Assembly: GCA_029240105.1 (NCBI GenBank)
Contig: JARBTR010000013.1
Location: 48,622 to 112,621, forward strand
Source of the DNA: Caryophanales bacterium
GTDB taxonomy: Bacteria > Bacillota > Bacilli > JARBTR01
Length of the DNA stretch: 64,000 bases
Reading direction: 5' to 3'
Shown here: one piece after another, positions 45,303-54,368 of the stretch
Layout of the letters: the number at the start of each line of letters is the position of its first letter
How positions within the stretch are numbered: the stretch's first letter is position 1
Notes under the pieces: model-generated
Seen by the model: the letters and a program-made list of their open reading frames with translations, nothing else
The model's database searches: none
What the model was told of the DNA's origin: nothing
Program-made: the position numbers and the translations under genes

Positions 45303-45767
45303 ATGAGTACATTTGATCCGAATAAACTTTCAGTTGAATTTCGAAACGGTGTGACTAATACAGAACCTATAACTCCTAGAAAATACACTTTGACTCATTC
45401 TGATCAAACTGCTGAGCTTTTTTTAACAATAGGTCTAAGCTTTGCTTACGACAAAATCAATCCTATAAGAGATGAAGTTTTTGCTGAATGGGTTATTAAA
45501 GATAATCTTTATTATTGTTATACCTATTTAAATGTCGATGGACTACATGGTAGTCTTGAAATGGCAACCAAACGAAATGAAATATTTAGACGAGAACTCC
45601 CTCTTGCACTTCAAGCTATTCGATATGGAGATCAATTATTTTTCAATGCATATCCTGATTTGGATTACTCACAAATTATCGTTTTCTTCATGTCTGCATA
45701 TCCTCAATTGAATAAAATTGAAAACTGGGGTACCTTTTCGGAATATAATAACCTCAGCAGTCTATAG
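45303..45767 (+). CDS. Staygreen (SGR) family protein
   Basis: 154 residues. FDPNKLSVEFRNGVT, RKYTLTHSDQTAELFLTIGLSFAYDKINPIRDEVFAEW and YLNVDGLHGSLEMATKRNEIFRRELPLAL match the conserved core of the Staygreen family, in which plant SGR is the Mg-dechelatase of chlorophyll breakdown. Some bacterial homologues show Mg-dechelating activity in vitro; the natural role in non-photosynthetic Firmicutes is unknown. The start ATG at 45303 has AAGGAG 7 bases upstream; an in-frame TTG at 45300 is less likely. It is probably monocistronic. Confidence 0.82.
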   Translation: MSTFDPNKLSVEFRNGVTNTEPITPRKYTLTHSDQTAELFLTIGLSFAYDKINPIRDEVFAEWVIKDNLYYCYTYLNVDGLHGSLEMATKRNEIFRRELPLALQAIRYGDQLFFNAYPDLDYSQIIVFFMSAYPQLNKIENWGTFSEYNNLSSL

Positions 45768-45941
45768 TTTTTTTATAAGTAGAACTATTCCCTATTTAAA
45801 AACAAAATAGTTGAATATACCGACTTGTTTAGATCTATTCAAATTTTGTATGAATCGCTAGCACGTTCATAAATTGAGTTCAAGTTAACATACCATTCCC
45901 TCTTTTTACTTATGATTAATCTGTTAAAAGTAAAATTTATT

Positions 45942-45968
45942 TTGACTTATCACTTAGTGGCATATAAA
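45942..45968 (+). promoter_or_regulatory. Promoter candidate of the MFS exporter, with overlapping CACTTAGTG palindrome
   Basis: TTGACT (45942-45947) and TATAAA (45963-45968) with a 15-base spacer (16 if read ATAAAT). The palindrome CACTTAGTG lies between them, a possible repressor site. Confidence 0.5.
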
Positions 45969-45993
45969 TTAAAGAAATGGGAAGTGATGAGTT

Positions 45994-47223
45994 TTGAAAG
46001 CAAATAATAGTTACCTTTTTAAAAATAAGCCGTTCAGGATGTTCATTCTGTCAAGATTGTCATCTTCGTTTGGCTATCAAATGTTAGCGGTTGCAGTAGG
46101 TTGGCAGATGTATGCCATTACAAAATCTACATTTTACCTTGGTATGGTTGGGTTGGTTCAGTTTATACCGTTGGTTTTATTGACATTTGTGTCAGGCCAT
46201 ATGGCTGATCGTTATAATCGAAAATGGATTATTTCGATTAGTCAAATTACAAGTGGGCTTAGTGTTCTTGTTCTTGCTTGGAGTACATATGAAGGATGGA
46301 TTAATAAAGAAATTTTATTACTTCTTAGTTTTATTATTGGGGCTGCAATGTCATTTAGTGGTCCCGCTCAACAGTCTATGCTCCCAAATATTATTGAGAA
46401 AAAAGATTTTCCAAAAGCTGTTGCAATAAGTTCATCGTTTTTTGAGTTTTCAGTTATAATTGGCCCAAGTTTAGGTGGTATTTTTTACGCTATAAACCCT
46501 GAATTTGTTTATGTTGTCATAGGGGGATTACTGCTTATTGCATCATTCCTTATACAAACAGTCACCATGCTAAACAATGAAACAAAACGTAGTAATACAA
46601 ATAGGATTAAAGAAGCGTTTGCTGGACTATCCTTTATTAAAAGTCGGCCAGCAATTTTAGGTGCCCTTTCATTGGATATGTTTGCTGTTCTCCTTGGTGG
46701 TGCCACAGCATTACTACCTGTTTATGCAAGCGAGATATTGAAAATTGGACCATTAGGACTTGGTGTTCTTCGTTCTGCGCCATCAGTAGGTGCTCTTTTG
46801 GTGTCCATATATCTTGCTAAACATCCTTTGAAGAAAAATGTTGGTCGAACCATGTTTAAGGCAGTGATTTGTTTCGGATTAGCCACAATCGTTTTTGGTA
46901 TTTCAAATTCTTTAATCGTTTCCTTTTTAGCATTGTTTGTATTAGGTGCTTCAGATGTGGTTAGTGTTGTCATTCGCCAGACTTTTGTTCAAATGGAAAC
47001 ACCCGATGAACTACGCGGTCGAGTGAGTTCTGTGAATTTTCTTTTTATAGGTACATCGAATCAACTGGGAGAGTTTGAATCTGGTATAACAGCAAGCGCC
47101 TTTGGTGTCGTGCCTGCAGTATTGATAGGCGGTATCGGCACAGTTGTTATAGCACTACTGTGGATGAGACTTTTCCCGACACTTCTAAAAATTGATAAAT
47201 TGGAACATGCCCATATTAACTAA
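45994..47223 (+). CDS. MFS exporter (MFS_3, EntS-like)
   Basis: 409 residues and about 12 hydrophobic segments. The N-terminus FKNKPFRMFILSRLSSSFGYQMLAVAVGWQMY and the loop VSGHMADRYNRKW, with FVQMETPDELRGRVSSVNFLFIG, are typical of the enterobactin-exporter-like MFS_3 group, often involved in siderophore or drug export. No siderophore biosynthesis genes are nearby. The start is TTG at 45994; the site in front (GGGAAGTGATGAG) is only moderate. A strong terminator follows. Confidence 0.85.
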   Translation: MKANNSYLFKNKPFRMFILSRLSSSFGYQMLAVAVGWQMYAITKSTFYLGMVGLVQFIPLVLLTFVSGHMADRYNRKWIISISQITSGLSVLVLAWSTYEGWINKEILLLLSFIIGAAMSFSGPAQQSMLPNIIEKKDFPKAVAISSSFFEFSVIIGPSLGGIFYAINPEFVYVVIGGLLLIASFLIQTVTMLNNETKRSNTNRIKEAFAGLSFIKSRPAILGALSLDMFAVLLGGATALLPVYASEILKIGPLGLGVLRSAPSVGALLVSIYLAKHPLKKNVGRTMFKAVICFGLATIVFGISNSLIVSFLALFVLGASDVVSVVIRQTFVQMETPDELRGRVSSVNFLFIGTSNQLGEFESGITASAFGVVPAVLIGGIGTVVIALLWMRLFPTLLKIDKLEHAHIN

Positions 47224-47234
47224 TACAGAAAATA

Positions 47235-47277
47235 AAAACCCTTCGGATTTAAATTTTACAAAAATCCGAAGGGTTTT
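47235..47277. terminator. Bidirectional terminator between the MFS gene and uvsE
   Basis: AAAACCCTTCGGATTT (47235-47250) and AAATCCGAAGGGTTTT (47262-47277) form a perfect 16-bp stem with an 11-base loop and T runs on both sides; serves both convergent genes. Confidence 0.95.
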
Positions 47278-47294
47278 TTCTCTGTTTATCTAAC

Positions 47295-48248
47295 TTACCA
47301 TTCAATTATAGAACTTTCTTTGCGTTTTACACCTCTTATTGATGCTATATCCTCAATAAGTTTGTGCATTGCAAGATTTTTTTGCTTCGCTTCAACCATA
47401 ATGTCAAAATCCAGATTCAGTTCCTTAGCCATTTTTAAAAAGGGTAAGATAAAATCTATGGATACAAACTCTGCATGGGAGCGAAACTCCTGATCCGATT
47501 TTGGTGATGAAATATGTACTTTTGGAACCATGTTGGATTGATTCCAAGTATGAAAAATACGGGATAAATAAGAGGATAGATTAACCTCTCCTTTATTCGC
47601 CATGTAGTGATGATAATCAAGTACCATTGGTATGTTCACTTTTTCACAGGTCTTAAGTGTTTCCAAGACATCATACGTTTTGTCGTCATTCTCAAGTGTC
47701 ATTTGCTCTTTTATATCACAGGGTATTTTTTTTATATTTTCATGAAATTTTTCTAAAGTACTTACTTTATCCCCATATGCCCCTCCAATATGGATATTGA
47801 TTACTCCATTTTCCAGAGCATTCATTGCTTTGAGCATTTTAAAATGATATTCCATATCTTTTAACGAATTTTGAGTCAATTCTTCTTTAGAACTTGAGAA
47901 AAGTGTAAATTGATTCGGGTGAAAGCTGGGCCGAATCTGATGTTTTTGAATCAACTGTCCTATTTCTTCCCATTCCGATTTGAATGGTGTAATAAAGTCC
48001 CACATAACTTCCGGATGGGTTGCTAGTGGGACAATCGAACTAGAAAATCGATATAATTTTATTTCATGTGCGATATTATAAAATAAAATCCTTTTCGTAT
48101 TTTGTAAATTTATAGCTGTTACGTATTTGAGTTTTTCCATTCGTTCATTTTTAGGAAGAGCTGCATAACGCGTGAATGTTAACGCCTTCGACGGACTTGC
48201 ATCCCATAGTCCCAATGCATTAGCCACATAACCAAATCGAATCTTCAT
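47295..48248 (-). CDS. uvsE: UV damage endonuclease UvsE/UVDE
   Basis: About 317 residues, TIM-barrel UVDE family. IRFGYVANALGLWDASPSKALTF, SSSIVPLATHPE, SFHPNQFTLFSS, NIHIGGAYGDK, LENDDKTYDVLETL and VPMVLDYHHYMAN carry the metal-binding His/Glu/Asp of the family. It nicks DNA 5' of UV photoproducts. It follows splB by about 20 bases, forming a UV-repair operon splA-splB-uvsE. The ATG at 48248 is preferred, since the protein begins MKIRFGYVANALG in relatives and GCAGGT lies upstream; 48263 is the alternative. Confidence 0.92.
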   Translation of the reverse strand: MKIRFGYVANALGLWDASPSKALTFTRYAALPKNERMEKLKYVTAINLQNTKRILFYNIAHEIKLYRFSSSIVPLATHPEVMWDFITPFKSEWEEIGQLIQKHQIRPSFHPNQFTLFSSSKEELTQNSLKDMEYHFKMLKAMNALENGVINIHIGGAYGDKVSTLEKFHENIKKIPCDIKEQMTLENDDKTYDVLETLKTCEKVNIPMVLDYHHYMANKGEVNLSSYLSRIFHTWNQSNMVPKVHISSPKSDQEFRSHAEFVSIDFILPFLKMAKELNLDFDIMVEAKQKNLAMHKLIEDIASIRGVKRKESSIIEW

Positions 48249-48269
48249 TTTAAATACCTGCATCCGTTT

Positions 48270-49298
48270 TTAAGTGAAATATTCTATTTTTGCCTCCGGA
48301 AAATAGTCATTGATATATCGACCAAGTGTATCTTTAATCTCCTCTTGTTCTTGATCTGTATAAACAAATTTCCCGATTCCGTATTTGCCCCATTTCCATT
48401 TTCTTTTGGATTCATCTAACTCTAATTTTGTCATCGGATAATTTTTTTCTATTACCCGTTTAGCGGGTTTTGTAAACCTGTGTTGGATCATTTCAAATGT
48501 TAAATCTTTTTTACCGGAACTGGAAAGTGTTGCTTCCAATTTCTCAAACATTTCTTTGTATTGTTCTTTCCAGCCATCATGGAGATAAATAGGTGCAATA
48601 ATGAATCCTAATGGATATCCTGCATCAGCAACTCTACCAGCAGCCATTATTCTTTCTTCTTGGCTTGATGTGCCATTCTCAAAATTCTTGATAATATAAT
48701 CGTCATTCATACTAAACCGAAATCGGGTTCGTCCGTTATGTTTTGCATCTAATAAATGATCGATATGAGCAAATTTTGTTACAAAGCGTAATTTCCCATA
48801 TTCTGTTTTCCCAAAGAATTCAATTGTTTTTTTAAGGGTATGAGTCAAGTGGTCCACGCCTACTACATCTGATGTACATGAAGCTTCAAACCTTGTAATC
48901 TCAGGTGCTCTCTCCTTCATGTAATTTTCTGTAGCTTCAAAAATATCCTCCAAATTTACATATGTACGGATATATGGCTTGCTGCCCATTGTCGTTTGTA
49001 AGTAGCAATAATGGCAATGTCCCATACAGCCTGTAACAAGGGGAATAGCATACTCTGCAGAAGGTTTTGAGGTGTCAAATTTTAATGTTTTTCTTACCCC
49101 AATAACGAGCGTTGACTTTGCAATTCTATACCTCTGAAAATCGTTATCCCCAGGTAAATTCCGTATCTGATTATGGGAGGTTGTTTCTCTTACCTCTATA
49201 CCCTTTTCCTCAAATTTAGAAATTAACTCCTTACCAAGAGGGTATTCCAATGCTCCAGGTTCAACATATACAAGTTGTGGAATAAAAGGTTTAACCAT
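48270..49298 (-). CDS. splB: Spore photoproduct lyase
   Basis: 342 residues, the same length as B. subtilis SplB. The radical-SAM cluster motif is VTGCMGHCHYCYLQT (CxxxCxxC), and the conserved catalytic Cys is in FEASCTSDVVGVDH. It reverses spore photoproduct (thymine dimers formed in dry A-form spore DNA) using S-adenosylmethionine. The gene follows splA with an 8-base overlap and precedes uvsE. The ATG at 49298 matches the family start (MVKPFIPQLVYVE); GGGGGA lies upstream. Confidence 0.96.
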   Translation of the reverse strand: MVKPFIPQLVYVEPGALEYPLGKELISKFEEKGIEVRETTSHNQIRNLPGDNDFQRYRIAKSTLVIGVRKTLKFDTSKPSAEYAIPLVTGCMGHCHYCYLQTTMGSKPYIRTYVNLEDIFEATENYMKERAPEITRFEASCTSDVVGVDHLTHTLKKTIEFFGKTEYGKLRFVTKFAHIDHLLDAKHNGRTRFRFSMNDDYIIKNFENGTSSQEERIMAAGRVADAGYPLGFIIAPIYLHDGWKEQYKEMFEKLEATLSSSGKKDLTFEMIQHRFTKPAKRVIEKNYPMTKLELDESKRKWKWGKYGIGKFVYTDQEQEEIKDTLGRYINDYFPEAKIEYFT

Positions 49299-49545
49299 GG
49301 TTTTTACTATCCCCCTCTCTAGGAACAAAAGCTTCCTTAAAGGCTTGTTCGGCTTCCGATGCAGAAAGAAATACTGCTACTTCATCATTCAAAGGATAAA
49401 AAGTTTCATTTAGGAATAGTGACAGTGTATCAGGTGAATCAGGGTCATGCATAACGACAGCTTCTTGTACATTAGCCACATCTTGTGAATGAGGATTACG
49501 AATAATCACATAAACGATTTGTCCTTGCTTATACTCTTTGGACAA
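49291..49545 (-). CDS. splA: SplA family transcriptional regulator of splB
   Basis: 84 residues, similar in length to SplA of B. subtilis (79). QGQIVYVIIRNPHSQDVANVQEAVVMHDPDSPDTLSLFLNETFYPL has the compact beta-rich pattern of this TRAP-like negative regulator, including the RNPHxxxVAxVxEA core. It is thought to lower spl expression. It overlaps splB by 8 bases and sits at the head of the operon, and the same arrangement in B. subtilis supports the call. Confidence 0.88.
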   Translation of the reverse strand: MSKEYKQGQIVYVIIRNPHSQDVANVQEAVVMHDPDSPDTLSLFLNETFYPLNDEVAVFLSASEAEQAFKEAFVPREGDSKNHG

Positions 49546-49666
49546 TTTTTATCAATCCTTCCAATTTGAAACAATGCTTTTTTATATTGCTTTAGTTTTT
49601 CCTATAGATAATTTGTTAGTCATCTTCTAGATTTGTTGTTAGGCATATTAAAAAATTTTTTAGAAT

Positions 49667-49912
49667 GGCTCTGTTAAAGATTAATGTTGATTTTTTAATC
49701 AAACAGAAATGCCATGTTGTTAATTGATAAAATGGCGGAAATTCCTGTGGTCGGACTGTGAGCCTTTAGTCTCATTCAGCACAGAAACGTATACGTTTCT
49801 TACCACGGGAAAAAACATATATGTTTTTGGCTCATTTTCTCTAATTAACAACAAATATTTTATATATTGATTAAAGAATCAAAATTTATCAACAACAAAC
49901 TTTAACAGATCC
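49667..49912. mobile_element. MITE-like element, copy B, with target-site duplication
   Basis: A 246-base non-coding element with terminal inverted repeats: GGCTCTGTTAAAG at the left and, read inward, GGATCTGTTAAAG at the right. Homology then continues loosely through TTGAT...TTAATCAA on both sides. The flanks carry a perfect 8-bp direct repeat TTTAGAAT (49659-49666 and 49913-49920). The core is almost identical to copy A (7962-8165). It also contains perfect palindromes AGAAACGTATACGTTTCT and AAAACATATATGTTTT. Too short for a transposase; end sequence and 8-bp duplication resemble IS6-type ends, so it is probably mobilised in trans. Confidence 0.9.
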
Positions 49913-49944
49913 TTTAGAATAAATAGTTAATTTTTGAAAATAAA

Positions 49945-49970
49945 AAACTCACCTTTTATTAGGTGAGTTT
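49945..49970 (-). terminator. Terminator of the amine oxidase gene
   Basis: AAACTCACCT (49945-49954) pairs with AGGTGAGTTT (49961-49970). On the minus strand a T6 tract follows. Confidence 0.85.
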
Positions 49971-50019
49971 ACTTTACGATTTACAAAATCAAAAGCTTAC
50001 AGAGAAAAATTCTATTTTA

Positions 50020-51738
50020 TTACTTATTCATTTTGCACGCTAATGCTAAGTCGTTTGCAGCTTGCATTCCACTCTGCAATGCGCCCTGCATCCATCGATG
50101 GACAGCAGAAATATGCTCTCCAGCAAAGAAAACCCGATTATTATATTCAGGAAGAGCCATATTATAGGAAAATAGTCTCTTCTGTTCGGGTTCAAAAAAG
50201 GTCAAGGCTCCCCTAAATGAAGGTTCCTTATCCCAATTAACTGTCTTATAGTTCACTATTATTGGGTCAAGATAGCCTTGCGGAAGGCCATGAACTTTTT
50301 CAATCTCTCTTTTCATTTCACTAAATAACATATCTTCTGGCAGGTTGGTCAACCGGGTCGTATCAAGCCCGAAATTATAAACTACAAAGACTCCTGGTTC
50401 ATTTGATGGCAAATTGTTTACTTGATTCTTTATGTTATTTGGATTATTAATGTATTTGGCATGATCTGATGGATACCAAAGTGATGAAATTGGTAAATCG
50501 GTAAAGGATCCACCACCAACTATACCTTGTTTTTCCCAGAATCTTTCTTTAGATAAAAAAATAGTTTTATGTGCTGGTGTATAATACACTTCTCGAATCG
50601 CTCGCATTTTAAGACCACTAAACAATGGGTTAATTTCAACGTTTCTTAGTGATGAAAACGGAATCGCACAAACAACATAGTCAAATTCTTCTGTTATATT
50701 TTTTTGGATTTTTTTATCCTCAATCTTTAAAATAACCTTTTGAGTAAATTGATCAATACCAATGCTCTTAACCCAACAGCCTGCTTTGTATTTTGCATTT
50801 CCTAAATTTTCATAAGCAATATTCTGATAATCATTTGTCGGATTTGGATTTGTCAGGGATTTTATAAATGCCTCTGGTAATTTGATCATACCCCCTGGTA
50901 TTTCATACAAATAAGCGAGATCCGCTGGATAATTTTCCTGAATATAATCGATATAGCTGTTATAAAGGTTTGCATTGAGTAGAGGTAAAAAATTTGAAAC
51001 TAGACTTATAGCTTCCTGACTTAACCCCGTTGATTCCATAAGTCTCATACTGGAATTATCGCTCCATATGCGAGTTCTTTCGTTATAAAATGGCTTCACC
51101 TGTAGAATTTCAGCCCTGGCATCAGATGGAGCATTAATAAGGTGACTATCTAACGCTATTTTTTGTAATCTCTGCCAGCTTGTGTTACGCTCACTTACTG
51201 TTAAGTCATATTTTGGATAAATATTTTTCTTTACATCCGAGCCACTTCGACCTTTTCTAGCCCTTGAATTTCTAAAGTAAGCAAAATTATTTCCACTGTA
51301 TTGGATAAAAGGCCTTGTGGGCAGATTAAACAACTTCAAATAATGCCATACCGTTTCATGTGTGACAGGTATTCGCATTGCACCAAATTCATGGTACAAA
51401 TTCTCCTGATCATCGAAATAGTATGTATACACCCTCCCACCAACTCTATCTTCCAAGGCTTCATATATTGTTATATCAAAACCTAATTTCCTAAGTTCAA
51501 AAGCTGCAGAGAGACCTGCTAATCCGCCCCCCATAATCGCAACCTTTTTATTTTTAAATTCACCAGGCCTCCCAATTCCTGTTATCGGCGGTGGTGGAGA
51601 CATTAGCTTCTTTATAAGACTAAAATCTTCCGGCCACCCCTTTTCCTCCAAAGCATATTTGGAAAGAAAATCTCTCACGAGATCACTGGGATTATCAGGT
51701 TGTGGTGGATAAAACAAAGATTGGCTATTAAGATTCAT
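50020..51738 (-). CDS. FAD-dependent amine/L-amino-acid oxidase
   Basis: 572 residues. The dinucleotide-binding motif VAIMGGGLAGLSAAFELRKLG is at about 67-87, followed by YEALEDRVGGRVYTY (FAD signature); HEFGAMRIPVTHE follows, and the C-terminal FAD site is NNRVFFAGEHISAVHRWMQGALQSG. It is a monoamine-oxidase-fold flavoenzyme close to bacterial L-amino-acid oxidases such as B. subtilis YobN. Substrate not assignable. There is no signal peptide; residues 1-60 are an extra helical N-terminus. Transcribed alone, with its own terminator. Confidence 0.88.
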   Translation of the reverse strand: MNLNSQSLFYPPQPDNPSDLVRDFLSKYALEEKGWPEDFSLIKKLMSPPPPITGIGRPGEFKNKKVAIMGGGLAGLSAAFELRKLGFDITIYEALEDRVGGRVYTYYFDDQENLYHEFGAMRIPVTHETVWHYLKLFNLPTRPFIQYSGNNFAYFRNSRARKGRSGSDVKKNIYPKYDLTVSERNTSWQRLQKIALDSHLINAPSDARAEILQVKPFYNERTRIWSDNSSMRLMESTGLSQEAISLVSNFLPLLNANLYNSYIDYIQENYPADLAYLYEIPGGMIKLPEAFIKSLTNPNPTNDYQNIAYENLGNAKYKAGCWVKSIGIDQFTQKVILKIEDKKIQKNITEEFDYVVCAIPFSSLRNVEINPLFSGLKMRAIREVYYTPAHKTIFLSKERFWEKQGIVGGGSFTDLPISSLWYPSDHAKYINNPNNIKNQVNNLPSNEPGVFVVYNFGLDTTRLTNLPEDMLFSEMKREIEKVHGLPQGYLDPIIVNYKTVNWDKEPSFRGALTFFEPEQKRLFSYNMALPEYNNRVFFAGEHISAVHRWMQGALQSGMQAANDLALACKMNK

Positions 51739-51832
51739 TATTCGCCCACCCTAATGTTATTCTTTGTTTCAACGTATGTAATAGTATAGAAATTAAGTAC
51801 CTTTAACTTTTTTATTGATAAATATAAGAAAA

Positions 51833-51858
51833 ACCCTATGTATGTTTCTACATAGGGT
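51833..51858 (-). terminator. Terminator of the MBL-fold hydrolase gene
   Basis: ACCCTATGTA (51833-51842) pairs with TACATAGGGT (51849-51858); on the minus strand a T5 run follows. Confidence 0.75.
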
Positions 51859-51970
51859 GATGAGTATGGTTCTTGATTAATGCGTTTTTTTAGTTTAATT
51901 CTAGGCTTTAAAATAAAGATGGTCCTCTTACTTTAAAGATTAAATCAAAACTTAAAAAATTCTTTATTTT

Positions 51971-52795
51971 TTATAAAAATTTCCCGTCTTCAGGAACTGC
52001 AATTTCATTAAAATTGTTGATCAAATAGTCTAAATGGTTTCTTAAATTTTCTCCTGCCATCGGCTCTCCATGGCTTGTTATTGCAAGCCTAGGTTCTAAA
52101 TTTGACAATTTAATTATAGATTCCTTCGCTTTATCCCAATCAATGGTTAAATACTTTGGTGGTCCACTTATATTTTCCTTTTGTGTTAAAACGGAGATGA
52201 GAGACTCCTGCTTTAAAGTGCAAAAAGCATCTGCAACAATAATAATTCCTTCATCCTTTTTATATAAGGAGATATGACCTTCACAATGACCTGGGGTATG
52301 AATATAAAGCCAATCTGGCATGATTGGTATACTTCCATCAGAAGGTAATGCAATAACGCTATTTCCTAAATTAATGCTTTTATGTGGAAAAGATGGGGAC
52401 ATTTTAGCTACTAACCCTTCATCCACACTTGAATCAGGTACTGGATAATCCTTTTCCCCTGTAACATAAGGCATTTCTAAAGGATGTATATAAACAGGCA
52501 CTTGCCAATATTCTGCTAATTCTTTTACAGACCCAACATGATCAAAATGTCCATGAGTTAATATAATTCCTTCTGGTTTACTTTCCTTTCCAAACATTTC
52601 ATTGGCACATTCTAATATAAAATCGGCTGAATTCTCCAATCCTGTGTCTACTAAAACCCATTTATTAGGGTCATTACTTATATTACTAACAATGCATGCA
52701 TTCACTACAGTAAATTGTAACAACAAAATATCTGGAGTAACCTGTAACTTAGATTTTGTTATATCAGACAGTACCTCTACAATTTTATTACCCAT
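51971..52795 (-). CDS. MBL-fold metallo-hydrolase
   Basis: 274 residues. The metal-binding motif ILTHGHFDHVGSVKEL, then HTPGHCEGHISLY with His, DAFCT with Asp, and ITSHGEP define the metallo-beta-lactamase fold. The domain begins after about 45 residues (VDTGLENSADFIL). The substrate cannot be read from the sequence; glyoxalase II-like thioester hydrolysis or lactonase activity is possible. Monocistronic, with a terminator about 110 bases after the stop. Confidence 0.85.
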   Translation of the reverse strand: MGNKIVEVLSDITKSKLQVTPDILLLQFTVVNACIVSNISNDPNKWVLVDTGLENSADFILECANEMFGKESKPEGIILTHGHFDHVGSVKELAEYWQVPVYIHPLEMPYVTGEKDYPVPDSSVDEGLVAKMSPSFPHKSINLGNSVIALPSDGSIPIMPDWLYIHTPGHCEGHISLYKKDEGIIIVADAFCTLKQESLISVLTQKENISGPPKYLTIDWDKAKESIIKLSNLEPRLAITSHGEPMAGENLRNHLDYLINNFNEIAVPEDGKFL

Positions 52796-52922
52796 AGTAC
52801 ACCTCTATATGAAAGATAGTTAAAGGATGTACTTTTATAATTTTATTATTCCTTCATTTGGTGCATTTTTTTACATAGCTTTTTAAAATTAACGGTTGGG
52901 TAAAAAGCGTACATATAAAAAA

Positions 52923-52946
52923 CCAGTGTTAGCAATTTAACACTGG
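52923..52946 (-). terminator. Terminator of the nitronate monooxygenase-like gene
   Basis: CCAGTGTTA (52923-52931) pairs with TAACACTGG (52938-52946); on the minus strand TTTTTTATA follows. Confidence 0.88.
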
Positions 52947-52989
52947 CTTTTTGAATTGGAAAAAATAATGGGAAATTTAAAATTTAAAA

Positions 52990-54066
52990 TTAAACTGCAG
53001 CTTTTGTTCCAACAATCTCTTCTATAACTTCAGCTACTGTACTCATTTTTTGAATTTGGTAAGCACCTTCACCACAGAATACCAAACCATTTTCTACATC
53101 ACCCTTAACGGAGTTAATCAGTGCTTTAGTAATGCAGTATGGTGTTGTTAACGGGTCGCAGTGCGTAAGGCATTGATAACATTTTTTTACCTTTATATTA
53201 CCTTGCTTGGTTTCTTTAATAAAATCATTAAGGATAGCTCTACCAGGCATGCCGACAGGGCTTTTAACAATCGAAACTTTCTCTTTTGTCGCGTTAATAA
53301 AAGCTTGCTTAAAGTTTTCGTGTGCATCACATTCTTCAGTTGCAACAAATCGACTTGCAATTTGTACACCGTCACAACCCAAATCTAAGAAGTGCTTCAT
53401 ATCTTCATTTGTTGCGACACCGCCACCAAAGATAACTGGAATATGCTTTCCAAATTTATCTGCAAAACCTTTAACAACTTCAATAATACCTTTTAATTCA
53501 TTGTCGAAATTATATGGGATGTCTTCCAATTTATCTAGTTCTTCTGCCTTGAAGCCTAAATGTCCACCGGCTTTAGGGCCCTCCACAATAACAGCATCCG
53601 CTGTTTTATTGTGGCGATTTTCCCACATTTTCAAGAGGATTTTTGCCCCTTTAACAGAGGATACGATCGGTGCAATCTTTGTAGTTGAATTTTCCACTAA
53701 TTTTGGTAAATCGATTGGTAACCCAGCACCAGATATAATTAAATCAACCTTGTTTTTAACACTACAACGTACATATTCCTCATAATTTCTTGAAGCCGTC
53801 ATAATGTTGACGCCCACAATACCATTTTTCGCCTTTTCTTTTGCGATTCTAATGTGTTCAGCTAGTGCCTCAAGGTTTGCTTTTAAAGGATTTTTTTCAA
53901 ACAAAGGTGTATTGAAACCGATTTGTGCAGAAGAAATGATACCAATTCCGCCATTTGCTGCTACTGCACCAGCAAGTCCAGACAAACTAACTCCAACGCC
54001 CATTCCGCCTTGAATGATAGGTATCTTTGCTACTAAATCTCCAATAACCAATGGTTTTATATTCAT
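52990..54066 (-). CDS. Nitronate monooxygenase / FabK-like flavoprotein
   Basis: About 358 residues, TIM-barrel FMN enzyme. IPIIQGGMGVGVSLSGLAGAVAANGGIG opens the barrel, EGPKAGGHLGF has the conserved active-site His, and HIPVIFGGGVATNEDMKHFLDLGCDGVQIASRF binds the FMN phosphate. The C-terminal Cys-rich stretch VKKCYQCLTHCDPLTTPYC is an unusual addition seen in some members. It could oxidise alkyl nitronates or reduce enoyl-ACP; sequence alone does not decide. The ATG at 54066 has TTGGAG upstream. Confidence 0.82.
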   Translation of the reverse strand: MNIKPLVIGDLVAKIPIIQGGMGVGVSLSGLAGAVAANGGIGIISSAQIGFNTPLFEKNPLKANLEALAEHIRIAKEKAKNGIVGVNIMTASRNYEEYVRCSVKNKVDLIISGAGLPIDLPKLVENSTTKIAPIVSSVKGAKILLKMWENRHNKTADAVIVEGPKAGGHLGFKAEELDKLEDIPYNFDNELKGIIEVVKGFADKFGKHIPVIFGGGVATNEDMKHFLDLGCDGVQIASRFVATEECDAHENFKQAFINATKEKVSIVKSPVGMPGRAILNDFIKETKQGNIKVKKCYQCLTHCDPLTTPYCITKALINSVKGDVENGLVFCGEGAYQIQKMSTVAEVIEEIVGTKAAV

Positions 54067-54368
54067 AAGTAATCTCCAATCTAAAATCAAAAAAATTAGT
54101 TAGACTATCTAAGTATATTTAGTCCTATAGTATAGTCTAAACCTATTTTCTTTCTTAATCAAGTTAAAAGTTCAGTGCTCATGAATAGTGGAAATTAAAT
54201 GGAAATTCCATTAATCATTAGCACTGATTTTTGATAATGGTAACCATACACGATTACACTAAGTGTGTAACTCTTTTTACAAAGCGTTTGGCAAAAGACT
54301 CCTTTCGCACAAAGTTCACGTAAAATAGCATGAATTTCGTGCGAGGAAAGTGATTTAAAGATCCCTTC

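Larger units (their letters stand above)
49546..50019. other. Intergenic interval holding MITE copy B
   Basis: No gene. Most is the MITE at 49667-49912 with its 8-bp duplications; the terminator of the amine oxidase lies at 49945-49970. The spl promoter region (49546-49666) shows no obvious sigma-A elements, consistent with forespore sigma-G control as in B. subtilis, but I cannot fix the site. Confidence 0.5.
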
